DNA of 64,000 nt from an uncultured Clostridium sp. (lineage in GTDB: Bacteria; Bacillota; Clostridia; Oscillospirales; Acutalibacteraceae), in contig CATZNW010000003.1 in assembly GCA_958422185.1 (NCBI GenBank), positions 1 to 64,000 on the forward strand, written 5' to 3'. Below the pieces are notes generated by a model that saw only the letters and a program-made list of their open reading frames with translations, did no database searches and had not been told where the DNA came from. The position numbers and the translations under genes were made by a program. Shown piece by piece: positions 35,160 through 44,625 of this stretch (position 1 is its first letter; each line of letters starts with the position of its first letter).

Positions 35160-37568
35160 TTAAACAGCAACTATATTAACCAGTTTGTTGGGAACGTAAA
35201 TCTCTTTTTTTATGGTTTTGCCCTCTATTGCAGCGGCGATCTTTTCGTCTTTTTTAGCAAGGGCGATCACCTCGTCTTTGGGCATATCGACCGGAACCGT
35301 CATGCGGGAGCGTACTTTGCCCATGATCTGCAAAACGATCTCCACGCTGTCTTCAACGGTTTTTGATTCGTCATACTCCGGCCATTGTGCCTCGTGAACG
35401 AATCCGCCGAAGTTCATTCTTTCCCAAAGCTCCTCCGTTACATGCGGTGCAAACGGGTTAAGAAGTATCGCAAGCGTGCGCAGTTCACCTTTTGTTATGC
35501 TCTTTTTGTCATAAATCTTGTTGATAAGAGTCATCATTGCGGCGATAGCCGTATTGCACTTAAGGTTATCAATATCCTCCGTGACTTTTTTAATCGTTTT
35601 GTGCATAAGCGGTTCAAAATCACTGCTGTATCCGTCACCGTCCGTAACGATCTCCTGAAGATTCCAGAAACGCTCAACAAATCTTTTGCAGCCCTTGATA
35701 GAATCAGAATTCCACGGAGCGGCCTTTTCAAAATCGCCTATGAACATCTCATAAAGGCGCATGGTATCCGCGCCGTAACGGTCTACGATCTCATCGGGAT
35801 TCACTACGTTGCCTCTTGACTTGCTCATTTTTTCGCCGTTTTCGCCGAGGATCATACCGTGAGAAGTACGTTTCATATACGGCTCTGAAGTTGGAACAAC
35901 GCCTATATCATACAGGAACTTATGCCAGAAACGGCTGTAAAGCAGATGCAGCGTTGTGTGCTCCATACCGCCGTTGTACCAGTCTACCGGAGTCCAGTAA
36001 TCGAGCGCTTCCTTGGAAGCAAGCGCCTTATCGTTGTGCGGATCCGTATATCTTAAGAAATACCAGGAAGAACCCGCCCACTGGGGCATGGTATCCGTTT
36101 CTCTTTTTGCCGGCCCTCCGCAGCACGGGCAGGTAGTATTTACCCAATCCGTGATCTTGGCAAGCGGTGATTCACCGGTATCGGTAGGTTCATATGACTC
36201 AACATTCGGCAGTTTCAGCGGAAGTTCGCTTTCGGGAAGCGGAACATAACCGCACTTTTCGCATTTGACGATCGGTATAGGCTCTCCCCAGTAACGCTGA
36301 CGGCTGAACACCCAGTCGCGCAGTTTGAAGTTGACCTTTTCGCGGCCTTTGCCTTCTTTCTCAAGCCATTCGGTCATTGCCTTTTTAGCGTCCTCAACGT
36401 TCATGCCGGTAATAAATCCGCTGTTCACAAGCTTTCCGGTAGCGCAGTCCGTAAACGCCTCTTTCTGAACATCCTCCCCGCCTGCAACCACCTCAATGAT
36501 CGGCAGATCGAATTTCTTTGCAAATTCCCAGTCGCGCGTATCATGAGCCGGAACCGCCATGATTGCGCCGGTGCCGTAAGAAGTTAAAACATAATCCGAG
36601 ATAAAAATCGGTATCTCTTTATTGTTCACGGGATTGATGCCCATAACGCCGTCAAGCTTTACGCCGGTCTTATCCTTGTTGATCTCCGTGCGCTCAAAAT
36701 CGCTCTTTTTGGCGGCCTCCTGCTGATAAGCGCGCACTTCCTCCATATTTTTAATATGAGGCGCCCATTTATCAATATAAGGATGTTCCGGTGAGATAAC
36801 CATATATGTTGCGCCGAAAAGCGTATCGCACCTAGTGGTGTATACGGTTAATGTATCGCCGAGAGTAGTTTTGAAATCGACCTCGGCTCCGTGGCTCTTA
36901 CCTATCCAGTTTCTTTGCTGCACCTTAACGCGGTCTATAAAATCAACTTTGTCAAGGTCTTGAACAAGCCGGTCCGCATAGTCCGTGATCTTAAGCATCC
37001 ACTGGCTCTGCTCTTTTCTTATAACCTGTGAACCGCAGCGTTCGCAAACGCCGTTTACCACCTCTTCGTTCGCAAGCACGCATTTGCAGGAGGTGCACCA
37101 GTTTACAGCCATCTTCTTTTTGTAAGCAAGCCCCTTTTTGAAAAGCTGAATAAAGATCCACTGCGTCCACTTATAATACTCCGGATCAGTCGTATTGATC
37201 TCGCGGGTCCAGTCGAACGAAAATCCGAGAGACTGAAGCTGGCTCTTAAAATGCGCTATGTTCTTCTTTGTTACCTCCGCCGGATGAACATGGTTCTTTA
37301 TAGCATAGTTTTCGGTAGGAAGTCCGAAAGCATCCCACCCCATGGGATAAAGAACATTATAGCCCTGAAGCCTCTTCTTTCTTGCCACAATATCAAGCGC
37401 GGTATAGGAACGCGGATGACCTACATGAAGCCCCTGCCCGCTGGGGTAGGGAAATTCAACCAGGCAATAAAACTTGGGAAGCGAATAATCGCTTTTGGCA
37501 GCAAAGGTGTTTTGTGAATACCAAATATCCTGCCACTTTTTTTCCACCTGTTTAAAATTATATTCCAT
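35160..37568 (-). CDS. leuS: Leucyl-tRNA synthetase
   Basis: An 802-residue class Ia synthetase. The HIGH-type motif is HVGHPRSYTALDI and the KMSKS motif is EKMSKSRGNVVNPDE. The editing domain (TTRCDTLFGATYM, TGAIMAVPAHDTRDWEFA) and the zinc Cys pairs (CTSC...CERC; CEKC...CPCC) are present, as is the anticodon-binding C terminus. It lies last in the long operon 12 nt behind rsfS; no leucine T-box is visible upstream. Confidence 0.98.
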   Translation of the reverse strand: MEYNFKQVEKKWQDIWYSQNTFAAKSDYSLPKFYCLVEFPYPSGQGLHVGHPRSYTALDIVARKKRLQGYNVLYPMGWDAFGLPTENYAIKNHVHPAEVTKKNIAHFKSQLQSLGFSFDWTREINTTDPEYYKWTQWIFIQLFKKGLAYKKKMAVNWCTSCKCVLANEEVVNGVCERCGSQVIRKEQSQWMLKITDYADRLVQDLDKVDFIDRVKVQQRNWIGKSHGAEVDFKTTLGDTLTVYTTRCDTLFGATYMVISPEHPYIDKWAPHIKNMEEVRAYQQEAAKKSDFERTEINKDKTGVKLDGVMGINPVNNKEIPIFISDYVLTSYGTGAIMAVPAHDTRDWEFAKKFDLPIIEVVAGGEDVQKEAFTDCATGKLVNSGFITGMNVEDAKKAMTEWLEKEGKGREKVNFKLRDWVFSRQRYWGEPIPIVKCEKCGYVPLPESELPLKLPNVESYEPTDTGESPLAKITDWVNTTCPCCGGPAKRETDTMPQWAGSSWYFLRYTDPHNDKALASKEALDYWTPVDWYNGGMEHTTLHLLYSRFWHKFLYDIGVVPTSEPYMKRTSHGMILGENGEKMSKSRGNVVNPDEIVDRYGADTMRLYEMFIGDFEKAAPWNSDSIKGCKRFVERFWNLQEIVTDGDGYSSDFEPLMHKTIKKVTEDIDNLKCNTAIAAMMTLINKIYDKKSITKGELRTLAILLNPFAPHVTEELWERMNFGGFVHEAQWPEYDESKTVEDSVEIVLQIMGKVRSRMTVPVDMPKDEVIALAKKDEKIAAAIEGKTIKKEIYVPNKLVNIVAV

Positions 37569-37580
37569 ATATATCCTCCT

Positions 37581-37934
37581 TTAGTTTTCAAGCAGAGTTG
37601 CCGGGTCTATCTCCTCGCCGTCCTCCCAAAGGCGCTCCAGCTGAAAATACTGCCTTTGCTCTTTATGGAAGACATGAACTACAACAGAACCGTAATCAAG
37701 GCAGATCCAGCCGGACTGCCTTCCCTCTATATGGTGCGGCTCCTCGCCCGATTCGCTGAGTTTGAATTCTATTTCCTCTGCAATAGCGCGGGTTTGCGTA
37801 TTTGAATCGCCGCTTACAAATACAAAATAGTCTGCAAGGACTGAAATATCCCTAATTTTTATTACACGGATCTCATGGCCCTTTTTACTGTCCGCCGCCC
37901 GGGCGGCAATCTTAACGATTTCAAATGAAGTCAT
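37581..37934 (-). CDS. rsfS: Ribosomal silencing factor RsfS
   Basis: A 117-residue protein that binds L14 and blocks 30S/50S joining under nutrient limitation. Typical blocks are IVKIAARAADSKKG, DYFVFVSGDSNTQTRAIAEEIE, the HHIEGRQSGWICLDYGSVVVHVF segment and LERLWEDG. It lies 2 nt from yqeK in the usual nadD-yqeK-rsfS order. Confidence 0.96.
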   Translation of the reverse strand: MTSFEIVKIAARAADSKKGHEIRVIKIRDISVLADYFVFVSGDSNTQTRAIAEEIEFKLSESGEEPHHIEGRQSGWICLDYGSVVVHVFHKEQRQYFQLERLWEDGEEIDPATLLEN

Positions 37935-37936
37935 AT

Positions 37937-38515
37937 CTAATCCTTTATTCTTTCCTCCAGTAAATAATTATAACATTCAAGCGTATCCGGATGAATAAGA
38001 GAGGTCTCGCCGGCCAGCTTGCTGATCGTATATTTTAACGAGTATATCATCGCGTCCTCAAGGCTTATTTCAGCAAGGCGGCGCATTTCGGCAACATCCG
38101 GGTAATTTCTGTCCGCCGATATGAAATCGGCTGTATAAACCACCTTTTCAAGCAGCGTCATACCGCGCCTGCCGGTTGTGTGATATCTTATCGCGCCAAG
38201 AATCTCAGGATCCTTTATCCCAAGCTGAAGACGGCAATAGGCCTCTCCTGATCTCTGATGAATAACAGATGAATTGTTACGTTCCAATTTGGTCAGGAAA
38301 CCTCCGCCTTTAATAATATACCCATACTGCTCTGAAAGCGGCGTTTCTTTTGTTATATCGTGCAATATTCCTGCAATGCGGGCCTTGTTTTTATCTGCTC
38401 CGTACTTTTCAGCAAGGTGCACAGCCGAATCGGCAACGTTTAAGGAATGCCTTGATCTTTGCGGCGAAAGGCGGCGGTCGATCATCTCCGTAATTTTTTC
38501 AAAATCAATCAACAT
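37937..38515 (-). CDS. yqeK: HD-domain phosphohydrolase YqeK
   Basis: A 192-residue HD protein; B. subtilis YqeK and relatives hydrolyse Ap4A. The metal motif is RHSLNVADSAVHLAEKYG with GILHDITKE (HD) and IRYHTTGR further on. The ATG at 38515 has AAAGGGG at 4-5 nt and overlaps nadD by 11 nt; the longer frame to 38575 runs deep inside nadD and is not supported. Confidence 0.94.
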   Translation of the reverse strand: MLIDFEKITEMIDRRLSPQRSRHSLNVADSAVHLAEKYGADKNKARIAGILHDITKETPLSEQYGYIIKGGGFLTKLERNNSSVIHQRSGEAYCRLQLGIKDPEILGAIRYHTTGRRGMTLLEKVVYTADFISADRNYPDVAEMRRLAEISLEDAMIYSLKYTISKLAGETSLIHPDTLECYNYLLEERIKD

Positions 38516-39101
38516 AAAGCCCCTTTTCCTTAATATAATCCAAAACGCATGCCGGCACAAGTCCCGAAATATCATAATGATTTTTTAATTTATCCCTTAT
38601 TTCACTGCTTGAGACGACAACAGGATCAAAATCCGCAATAAAGACACGGGAAGCACCGAAATGATCTCCGGCAAACTCAATAAGCCTTTTGCGCGGATTT
38701 TCCCCTCGGGCAGCAGTACAGAGAGTTACATCGTTTAAAATTTCCGCATACCTATACCACTCTTCAAATTTTAAAAACTGATCTTCACCCACAAGCAGAT
38801 ACAAATCCGAACCCGGGTATTCGCTTTTTAAGGTCTGAACGGTGTCATAAGTATAACTTTTGCCGCTGCGTTTGAATTCCAAATCGGAAACCAACGTTTT
38901 GGGAACATCTGAAAACGCGGCTTTTAGCATATCATAACGGGCCTTTTCGGGCGCGAAATCATTGCACGCCCTGTGCGGCGGATTGCCTGTTGGGATAATA
39001 TAAAGAAGGTCAAGACTTAAAATATCTATATATTTTTCCGCAAAATTTATATGACCGTTATGGACGGGGTTGAACGCCCCGCCGAAAACGCCTATCTTCA
39101 A
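38505..39101 (-). CDS. nadD: Nicotinate-nucleotide adenylyltransferase NadD
   Basis: A 198-residue enzyme joining ATP and nicotinate mononucleotide in NAD synthesis. GVFGGAFNPVHNGHI holds the nucleotidyltransferase HxGH motif; YIIPTGNPPHR and VVVSSSEIRDKL are family signatures. It overlaps yhbY by 4 nt (ATGA) and yqeK by 11 nt. Confidence 0.97.
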   Translation of the reverse strand: MKIGVFGGAFNPVHNGHINFAEKYIDILSLDLLYIIPTGNPPHRACNDFAPEKARYDMLKAAFSDVPKTLVSDLEFKRSGKSYTYDTVQTLKSEYPGSDLYLLVGEDQFLKFEEWYRYAEILNDVTLCTAARGENPRKRLIEFAGDHFGASRVFIADFDPVVVSSSEIRDKLKNHYDISGLVPACVLDYIKEKGLYVD

Positions 39102-39517
39102 TGTTTTTCCCCTCTGCTGCGCGCGCCGCCCCTGTATGTTTTTCTGTTTTCTTCCTGAGCATACCGGCTGCGCATGCCTCTGATTTTTACATGCTTTCTG
39201 ACCGGCTTTTTGTTTTTCACGGCAGCGGCTTTTTTGGCTTTTATCTTTTCCTCGTCTGCTTTTCTGTAAAGCACTATGACGCCGCCTATCACCTGAATGA
39301 CCTCTGCGCCGAGTGCCGCCTGAAGTTCATCTGCAAGCTCACGCGGCCTTTTGGGCGATGTTTCAAGGTGAACCCTTACCTTAAGAAGTTCACGGGCGTC
39401 AAGCGCGTCGTCAAGCTGTGTTATCAGATTTTCCGACACGCCGTCCTTGCCTATCTGAAATATGGGCTCCAGCGGATTTGCCGCCGCCCTGAGCGCTGCT
39501 CTTTCCTTTGAATTCAT
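39098..39517 (-). CDS. yhbY: YhbY-type CRM-domain RNA-binding protein with a basic tail
   Basis: A 139-residue protein. The first 95 residues are the CRM/YhbY fold (LRAAANPLEPIFQIGKDGVSENLI, LLKVRVHLE, VIQVIGGVIVLYRK), which binds pre-50S ribosomal particles. About 45 extra residues rich in Lys and Arg follow (KKAAAVKNKKPVRKH...), likely extending rRNA contact. It overlaps both neighbours by 4 nt, in the common order rdgB-yhbY-nadD. Confidence 0.93.
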   Translation of the reverse strand: MNSKERAALRAAANPLEPIFQIGKDGVSENLITQLDDALDARELLKVRVHLETSPKRPRELADELQAALGAEVIQVIGGVIVLYRKADEEKIKAKKAAAVKNKKPVRKHVKIRGMRSRYAQEENRKTYRGGARSRGEKH

Positions 39518-40101
39518 AAAATTTTCTCCAGTTCCTGTTTCAGAAGCCTGAGGGCATTGCCCCTGTGGCTGATCTTGTCCTTTTCCTCAGCAGGATATCT
39601 GCCGAAAGATTTTCCGTTTATGATAAACAGCGGATCATAGCCGAACCCGGCGTTTCCGTCCCGCTCAAAACCTATATATCCGCTGCATTCCCCGCGCACG
39701 GATATCTCACGCCCGTCGGGAAAAATGCAGCATACGGCGCACACATAATGAGCCGTGCGTTTTTCCATGGGAACTCCGCTTAATTTTTCAAGCAGCAGAT
39801 CATTATTTTTTTCATCATTTCCGTGCTCACCGGCAAACCTTGCGGAATAAATTCCCGGAGCGCCACCCAAATGATCTACACACAGGCCGCTGTCATCCGC
39901 TATGGAAGGAAGATGCGTAATATCGCACGCGGACTTTGCTTTGATATGAGCGTTTTCCTCAAACGTTGATCCGTTTTCCTCCACTTCAGGAAGAGTGACG
40001 CCCAAACTGCTCGCGGTGATCACATTAATACCAAGCGGCGAAAGTATCCTTTGGAGCTCCTCAAGCTTTTTCATATTATTGGTTGCTAATATAAAATCCA
40101 T
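39514..40101 (-). CDS. rdgB: XTP/dITP pyrophosphatase (RdgB/HAM1 family)
   Basis: A 195-residue house-cleaning nucleotidase that removes deaminated purine triphosphates. LATNNMKKLEELQRIL, the active-site block ADDSGLCVDHLGGAPGIYSARFAG, and GNAGFGYDPLF are diagnostic. Its ATG overlaps the ftsY stop by one base. Confidence 0.96.
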   Translation of the reverse strand: MDFILATNNMKKLEELQRILSPLGINVITASSLGVTLPEVEENGSTFEENAHIKAKSACDITHLPSIADDSGLCVDHLGGAPGIYSARFAGEHGNDEKNNDLLLEKLSGVPMEKRTAHYVCAVCCIFPDGREISVRGECSGYIGFERDGNAGFGYDPLFIINGKSFGRYPAEEKDKISHRGNALRLLKQELEKIL

Positions 40102-41021
40102 TATTTTTCCTCATCATCAAAAAGTCCCGCGGCAAAAGCGTCCGCGTCAAAAGGCTGCAGGTCGTCTATCTGTTCACCTACACCAACGAATTTCACCGGC
40201 ACGTCCAGCTCATTGTTTATGGCAAGCACAACGCCGCCTCTTGCAGTACCGTCAAGCTTGGTCAGCACGATACCGGTAATCCCGGCAGCATCCTTAAAAT
40301 CCTTTGCCTGATTTACTGCGTTCTGGCCGGTAGTGGCATCAAGCACCAGCAAAACCTCCTTTGACGCATCAGGCAGTTCACGGTCTATGACCCTGCTTAT
40401 CTTATTTAATTCATCCATAAGGTTTTTCTTATTGTGAAGCCTGCCGGCCGTATCGATTATAATAACGTCCGCATTTCTCGCCTTGCCTGCCTGAACGGTA
40501 TCAAACACGACCGAAGCCGGATCCGAACCCTCAGCGGATTTGATAAGATCCACGCCTGCTCTGTCCGCCCAGACCTGAAGCTGCTCTATCGCCGCTGCCC
40601 GGAATGTATCCGCAGCGCCGAGAATAACTTTTCTGCCCTGATCCTTAAGGCGCAGCGCAAGCTTGCCTATGGTAGTCGTCTTACCCACTCCGTTTACTCC
40701 TATAACAAGAACGACGGAAGGCTTGGTTCTGAGCTTTAAGTAGCTGCCGCCCCAGACGATACCGGAAACGATGTCCTTTAAGGTTTCACGCACCTTTTTA
40801 ACATCTCCGATCCGATCGTTCTCCACTTTTTCACGAAGGCTTTTAATGATCTTTTCCGCCGTTGGAAAACCAACGTCTCCCATGATCAGAATTTCTTCAA
40901 GCTCATCATAAAGCTCGTCCGTTATCTGCTCATAATTTTCAACTACCTCGTTTATCTGGGCGGTCATACCCTGCTCTCTTGTTTTTCTGAGACCTTTTCT
41001 GAATTTATCAAATAATCCCAT
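40101..41021 (-). CDS. ftsY: Signal recognition particle receptor FtsY
   Basis: A 306-residue SRP GTPase that docks ribosome-nascent chain complexes at the membrane. The NG core is complete: GVNGVGKTTTIGKLA (P-loop), DTFRAAAIEQLQVW, DTAGRLHNKKNLMDEL and TKLDGTARGGV. The acidic A domain is nearly absent, as in short Gram-positive FtsY. ATG 41021 (MGLFDKFRKGL) has GAGGTG at 8 nt; the frame extending to 41102 lies inside smc and is rejected. Confidence 0.97.
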   Translation of the reverse strand: MGLFDKFRKGLRKTREQGMTAQINEVVENYEQITDELYDELEEILIMGDVGFPTAEKIIKSLREKVENDRIGDVKKVRETLKDIVSGIVWGGSYLKLRTKPSVVLVIGVNGVGKTTTIGKLALRLKDQGRKVILGAADTFRAAAIEQLQVWADRAGVDLIKSAEGSDPASVVFDTVQAGKARNADVIIIDTAGRLHNKKNLMDELNKISRVIDRELPDASKEVLLVLDATTGQNAVNQAKDFKDAAGITGIVLTKLDGTARGGVVLAINNELDVPVKFVGVGEQIDDLQPFDADAFAAGLFDDEEK

Positions 41022-41052
41022 ATTGAATACACCTCTTTTTTGCGGTATGTAA

Positions 41053-44000
41053 TTACGCGTCAAGCCCCATTTTAGCGGCAAGCTCGGCGGATTGAAGCTC
41101 AAGCAGTTTTGACACGCCCTTTTCCTGCATCGTTACACCGTAAAGGACGTCTGCCTCCTCCATTGTACCGCGCCTGTGGGTTATTGAAATAAACTGTGTT
41201 TTATCCGTCATCTTACGCATGTATTTTGCAAAGCGCTCCACATTCACATCATCAAGCGCCGCCTCAACCTCATCGTAAATGCAAAACGGAGACGGCGTTA
41301 CGCGTAGTACGCTGAAAAGAAGCGCAAGCGCTGCAAGCGATTTTTCGCCCCCGGAAAACAGATTTATATTCTGAACCGATTTTCCCGGCGGCTGGATCTT
41401 GATCTCAATAGGACTTTCAAGACAGTTATCCGGTTCGTCGAGTATGATCTCGCCTTTACCGCCGCCGAAGAAATCCGCAAAGCACTTCTTGAACTCATCG
41501 TTAATACGGCTGAACTGCGTCATGAATTTTTCACTCATGGAAGCGGTCAGGTCATCTATGATCTTACCCAGCTCAGACTTTGATTTTTCAATATCGTCTA
41601 TCTGCTCTTTGAGGAACTCGTATCTTTCGGAAACCTCTTTATATTCCTCTATAGCTCCAACATTTATTGAGCCGAGTTTTTTTATTGCCACCTTGATCTC
41701 GTGAAGCCGCTTTTTTGCCTCTTCCATATTCTCTATCTGAATATTGAGTGCCTCAGCCTCGCGCCTTGTGAGTTCGTACTGCTCAAAAAGCATATCGTTG
41801 AGTTCGTCATACTCTTTACGCATGGCAATCTTACGTTCGTCAAGGCGCACGATCTCTGACGAGAGCTTTTCTCTTTCCTGCCCTTTGTTTTTTTCAAGGA
41901 CGCGGAGATCGGCCGCGCGTTTATCGAGGCCGTTTCTGCTTTCCACAAGAGAATCGATCTGTGCAGTAAGTCCGGCTGATCTTTTACGAAGATCCTGCGC
42001 CTGTCCTTTCATTTCAGCGATCTCGGCCTTCAGCGCCTCGCTTCTGCGCTCAATCTCGGCGATCTCTTTCTCTATCTCGCTTACACGGTCGGACTGGGTT
42101 GATCTTCTGAGTTTCAGTTCTTCTATTGAAAGGCTTGCAGCCTGAGAATCCTTGGCGACAGTTACAAGTTCAAGATTGATTTCCTCCGCTTTTTCACGGA
42201 GCTGTTCCCTTCTTTCCTGAGTGCCCTTGGCATTTCCAGATACGCGTGCAATCTCCGCTTCCGTTTCGTCTATTCTGGCCTGAACGTCGTCAGCGTTTTT
42301 CCGTGCGGAATCAAGATCCTTTTGGCACTGAGCGATCCTACCGCCCGCATTCTCTTTTTCAGCCTGCAGTCCGGCCATTCTGCTGTTTAAAGTATCCAGC
42401 TTTTCGCCGATCAGTTTATCTTCGCCCTCGGCTCTGATCAGATCCTCTTTAGCCGTCATCAGATCCGCCTGGGCGGCCTGCATCTGGGCGGCAAATCTGT
42501 TTGCCTCCTCAAAAGCTGTTTTGTACTCGGAAGAGAGCTTTTGCTCCTCCCCCTCAAGACTTTTTGCCTCTGCCAGCAATTCCTCTATCATATTGGCGCG
42601 CGAAAGTATTCCGGCTCCTTTTGCACGGCTGCCGCCCGTCATTGAACCGCCGGGATTTATGACCTGCCCGTCCAAAGTTACGATCTTAAATCGGTTTTTG
42701 TATTCTTTGGCGATACCGATAGCGCTGTCCATATCATCAGCTATAACAACGCGCGACAGAAGATTGCTTATGATCTGCTTATATTTTGCATCGCACTCAA
42801 CGAGGTCGCTTGCAACGGCGACAAAACCAAGGTTATCGTCAAGCCCTTTTTCATCAAGCGTTCTGCCTTTGATATTTGAGATCGGCAGAAAGGTTGCCCT
42901 GCCAAGGTTATTGGATTTAAGATAATTTATTGCTCTTTTCGCATCCGCCTCAGTAGAGGTAACGATATTCTGCATAGCAGCACCAAGAGCAACTTCAACC
43001 GCGGTAGAATACGCATTATCGACTTGAATAAGCTGGGACAGAACACCATGTATCCCTCCGAGCGCGCCGGACTGTGAGCGGCGCACTACTGCTTTTACCG
43101 CTCCGGAATAGCCCTCCATATTCTTTTCAAGATCGGAAAGCATCTTAGCGCGCGAACGCTTTTCGGAAAGCGAAGAAGATGTTTTTTCCAGCCGGTCTTT
43201 CAGTGTTTGCGCCTTATCTGTCTTGCCCTTCAGCTTAAGGGTAAACCCGTTTACGGCATTGGTATTTTCTTCGATCCTGCCTTTCAGTTCTTTTAGGATC
43301 TGCCCGCTTTTTTCTTTTTCCGCGTCTGCTTGCGCGATCTCGTTTTGAAGCTGGGCCATGGAAGAATCCACATCGCTTTTTCTTGACCCGATCTCTTCAA
43401 TACTTGACTGTGCCTGCGTAAGTTTTACTCTGTGATCCGAAAGCTGCATCGTGAGCGACGCAAGGCGGCTGTTAAGTTCTGATGACAGTTTGGAAAATTC
43501 CTCATTGGAACTTAAAAGTTGCTGCGTTTCATCAGTTACCTCTTTAAGCTGCCGCTTTAAAGCCAGCGATTTTTCGGAACACTGCTCTATAAGAGCTTGC
43601 TTTTCGGCAATACTTGCGTCTATGGAATCGTTGCCTTTCGAAACGGTGTCTATATCGTTTTTTAATCTGCTTACGGTATCCTCATTATGCTGAAGAGTGG
43701 CCTCTATTACGGATGCCTCACCGTCTTTTTTTAAAGCCTCCTCGTCATAAGCAGAAGCGGTATCCCTGATCTCATCAATTTTTGCGTTGACCTTGACGGT
43801 TCCTTCCAGCGCCGCTTCTATATCGTTCTCGATTTCCCTAAGTTCGTTTTCACAGATATTATAGGATTCGTTGGCAGCGTCAATTTTGTGTTCCTGCTCG
43901 CGCAGTTCATTTGTGAATTTATTGATCTTGTTTATCCAAACGCCTATTTCAAGTGTTTTCTTTTCGTCTGAAAGCTTTATAAACTGTGCCGCTTTTTCGC

Positions 44001-44625
44001 TTTGCGCCTTTAAAGGGCCTACACGGCTTTCAAGCTCATTCAGGATATCCAGCAGGCGAACAAGATTTTCCTGCGCCTGATCAAGTCTGCGCTGCGCATC
44101 CGTTCTCTTGTGACGAAAGCGGGAAATGCCTGCCGCTTCCTCAAAAAGCTCGCGGCGGTCTTCGTTTTTTGCAGAAATAATGGAATCTATCTTGCCCTGA
44201 CCGACTATGGAATAGCCGTCGGCACCCAGGCCTGTATCCATAAACAGCTCATGAACGTCGCGGCGCCTTACCAGTTCTCCGTCTATCTTATACTCGCTTT
44301 CGCCGCTTCTGTAATAACGGCGGGAAACAGTTACGGTATCCCCTTTATCCTTAAGCGTTTTATCGCTGTTATCCAGAGTTAGGCGCACCTGCGCAAATCC
44401 GACCGGTTTTCTTGTTGAAGTGCCGCCGAAGATAACGTCCTCCATTTTGGAACCCCTTAAATTTTTGGTTGAGGTTTCACCCAGGACCCAGCGCACAGCG
44501 TCGGAAATATTACTTTTTCCGGAGCCGTTCGGCCCCACAACGGCTGTTATACCTCTGCCGAAAGAGAGCTCCGTTTTATCCGGAAAGGACTTAAAGCCCT
44601 GCATTTCAAGTGTTTTTAATACCAT
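41053..44625 (-). CDS. smc: Chromosome segregation ATPase SMC
   Basis: A 1190-residue condensin subunit. The N-terminal head has VVGPNGSGKSNISDAVRWVLGE (Walker A). Two long coiled coils flank the hinge near residues 510-640 (GALGGIHGVLSQLI...TSTEADAKRAINYL). The C-terminal head has NLFSGGEKSLAALALLFS (ABC signature) and FCIYDEVEAALDD (Walker B). It starts next to the end of the radical SAM gene and ends 31 nt before ftsY. Confidence 0.98.
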   Translation of the reverse strand: MVLKTLEMQGFKSFPDKTELSFGRGITAVVGPNGSGKSNISDAVRWVLGETSTKNLRGSKMEDVIFGGTSTRKPVGFAQVRLTLDNSDKTLKDKGDTVTVSRRYYRSGESEYKIDGELVRRRDVHELFMDTGLGADGYSIVGQGKIDSIISAKNEDRRELFEEAAGISRFRHKRTDAQRRLDQAQENLVRLLDILNELESRVGPLKAQSEKAAQFIKLSDEKKTLEIGVWINKINKFTNELREQEHKIDAANESYNICENELREIENDIEAALEGTVKVNAKIDEIRDTASAYDEEALKKDGEASVIEATLQHNEDTVSRLKNDIDTVSKGNDSIDASIAEKQALIEQCSEKSLALKRQLKEVTDETQQLLSSNEEFSKLSSELNSRLASLTMQLSDHRVKLTQAQSSIEEIGSRKSDVDSSMAQLQNEIAQADAEKEKSGQILKELKGRIEENTNAVNGFTLKLKGKTDKAQTLKDRLEKTSSSLSEKRSRAKMLSDLEKNMEGYSGAVKAVVRRSQSGALGGIHGVLSQLIQVDNAYSTAVEVALGAAMQNIVTSTEADAKRAINYLKSNNLGRATFLPISNIKGRTLDEKGLDDNLGFVAVASDLVECDAKYKQIISNLLSRVVIADDMDSAIGIAKEYKNRFKIVTLDGQVINPGGSMTGGSRAKGAGILSRANMIEELLAEAKSLEGEEQKLSSEYKTAFEEANRFAAQMQAAQADLMTAKEDLIRAEGEDKLIGEKLDTLNSRMAGLQAEKENAGGRIAQCQKDLDSARKNADDVQARIDETEAEIARVSGNAKGTQERREQLREKAEEINLELVTVAKDSQAASLSIEELKLRRSTQSDRVSEIEKEIAEIERRSEALKAEIAEMKGQAQDLRKRSAGLTAQIDSLVESRNGLDKRAADLRVLEKNKGQEREKLSSEIVRLDERKIAMRKEYDELNDMLFEQYELTRREAEALNIQIENMEEAKKRLHEIKVAIKKLGSINVGAIEEYKEVSERYEFLKEQIDDIEKSKSELGKIIDDLTASMSEKFMTQFSRINDEFKKCFADFFGGGKGEIILDEPDNCLESPIEIKIQPPGKSVQNINLFSGGEKSLAALALLFSVLRVTPSPFCIYDEVEAALDDVNVERFAKYMRKMTDKTQFISITHRRGTMEEADVLYGVTMQEKGVSKLLELQSAELAAKMGLDA

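Noticed and set aside
37569..37580. Leucine T-box before leuS
   Set aside because: Only 12 nt separate leuS from rsfS; leuS is an internal gene of the operon.
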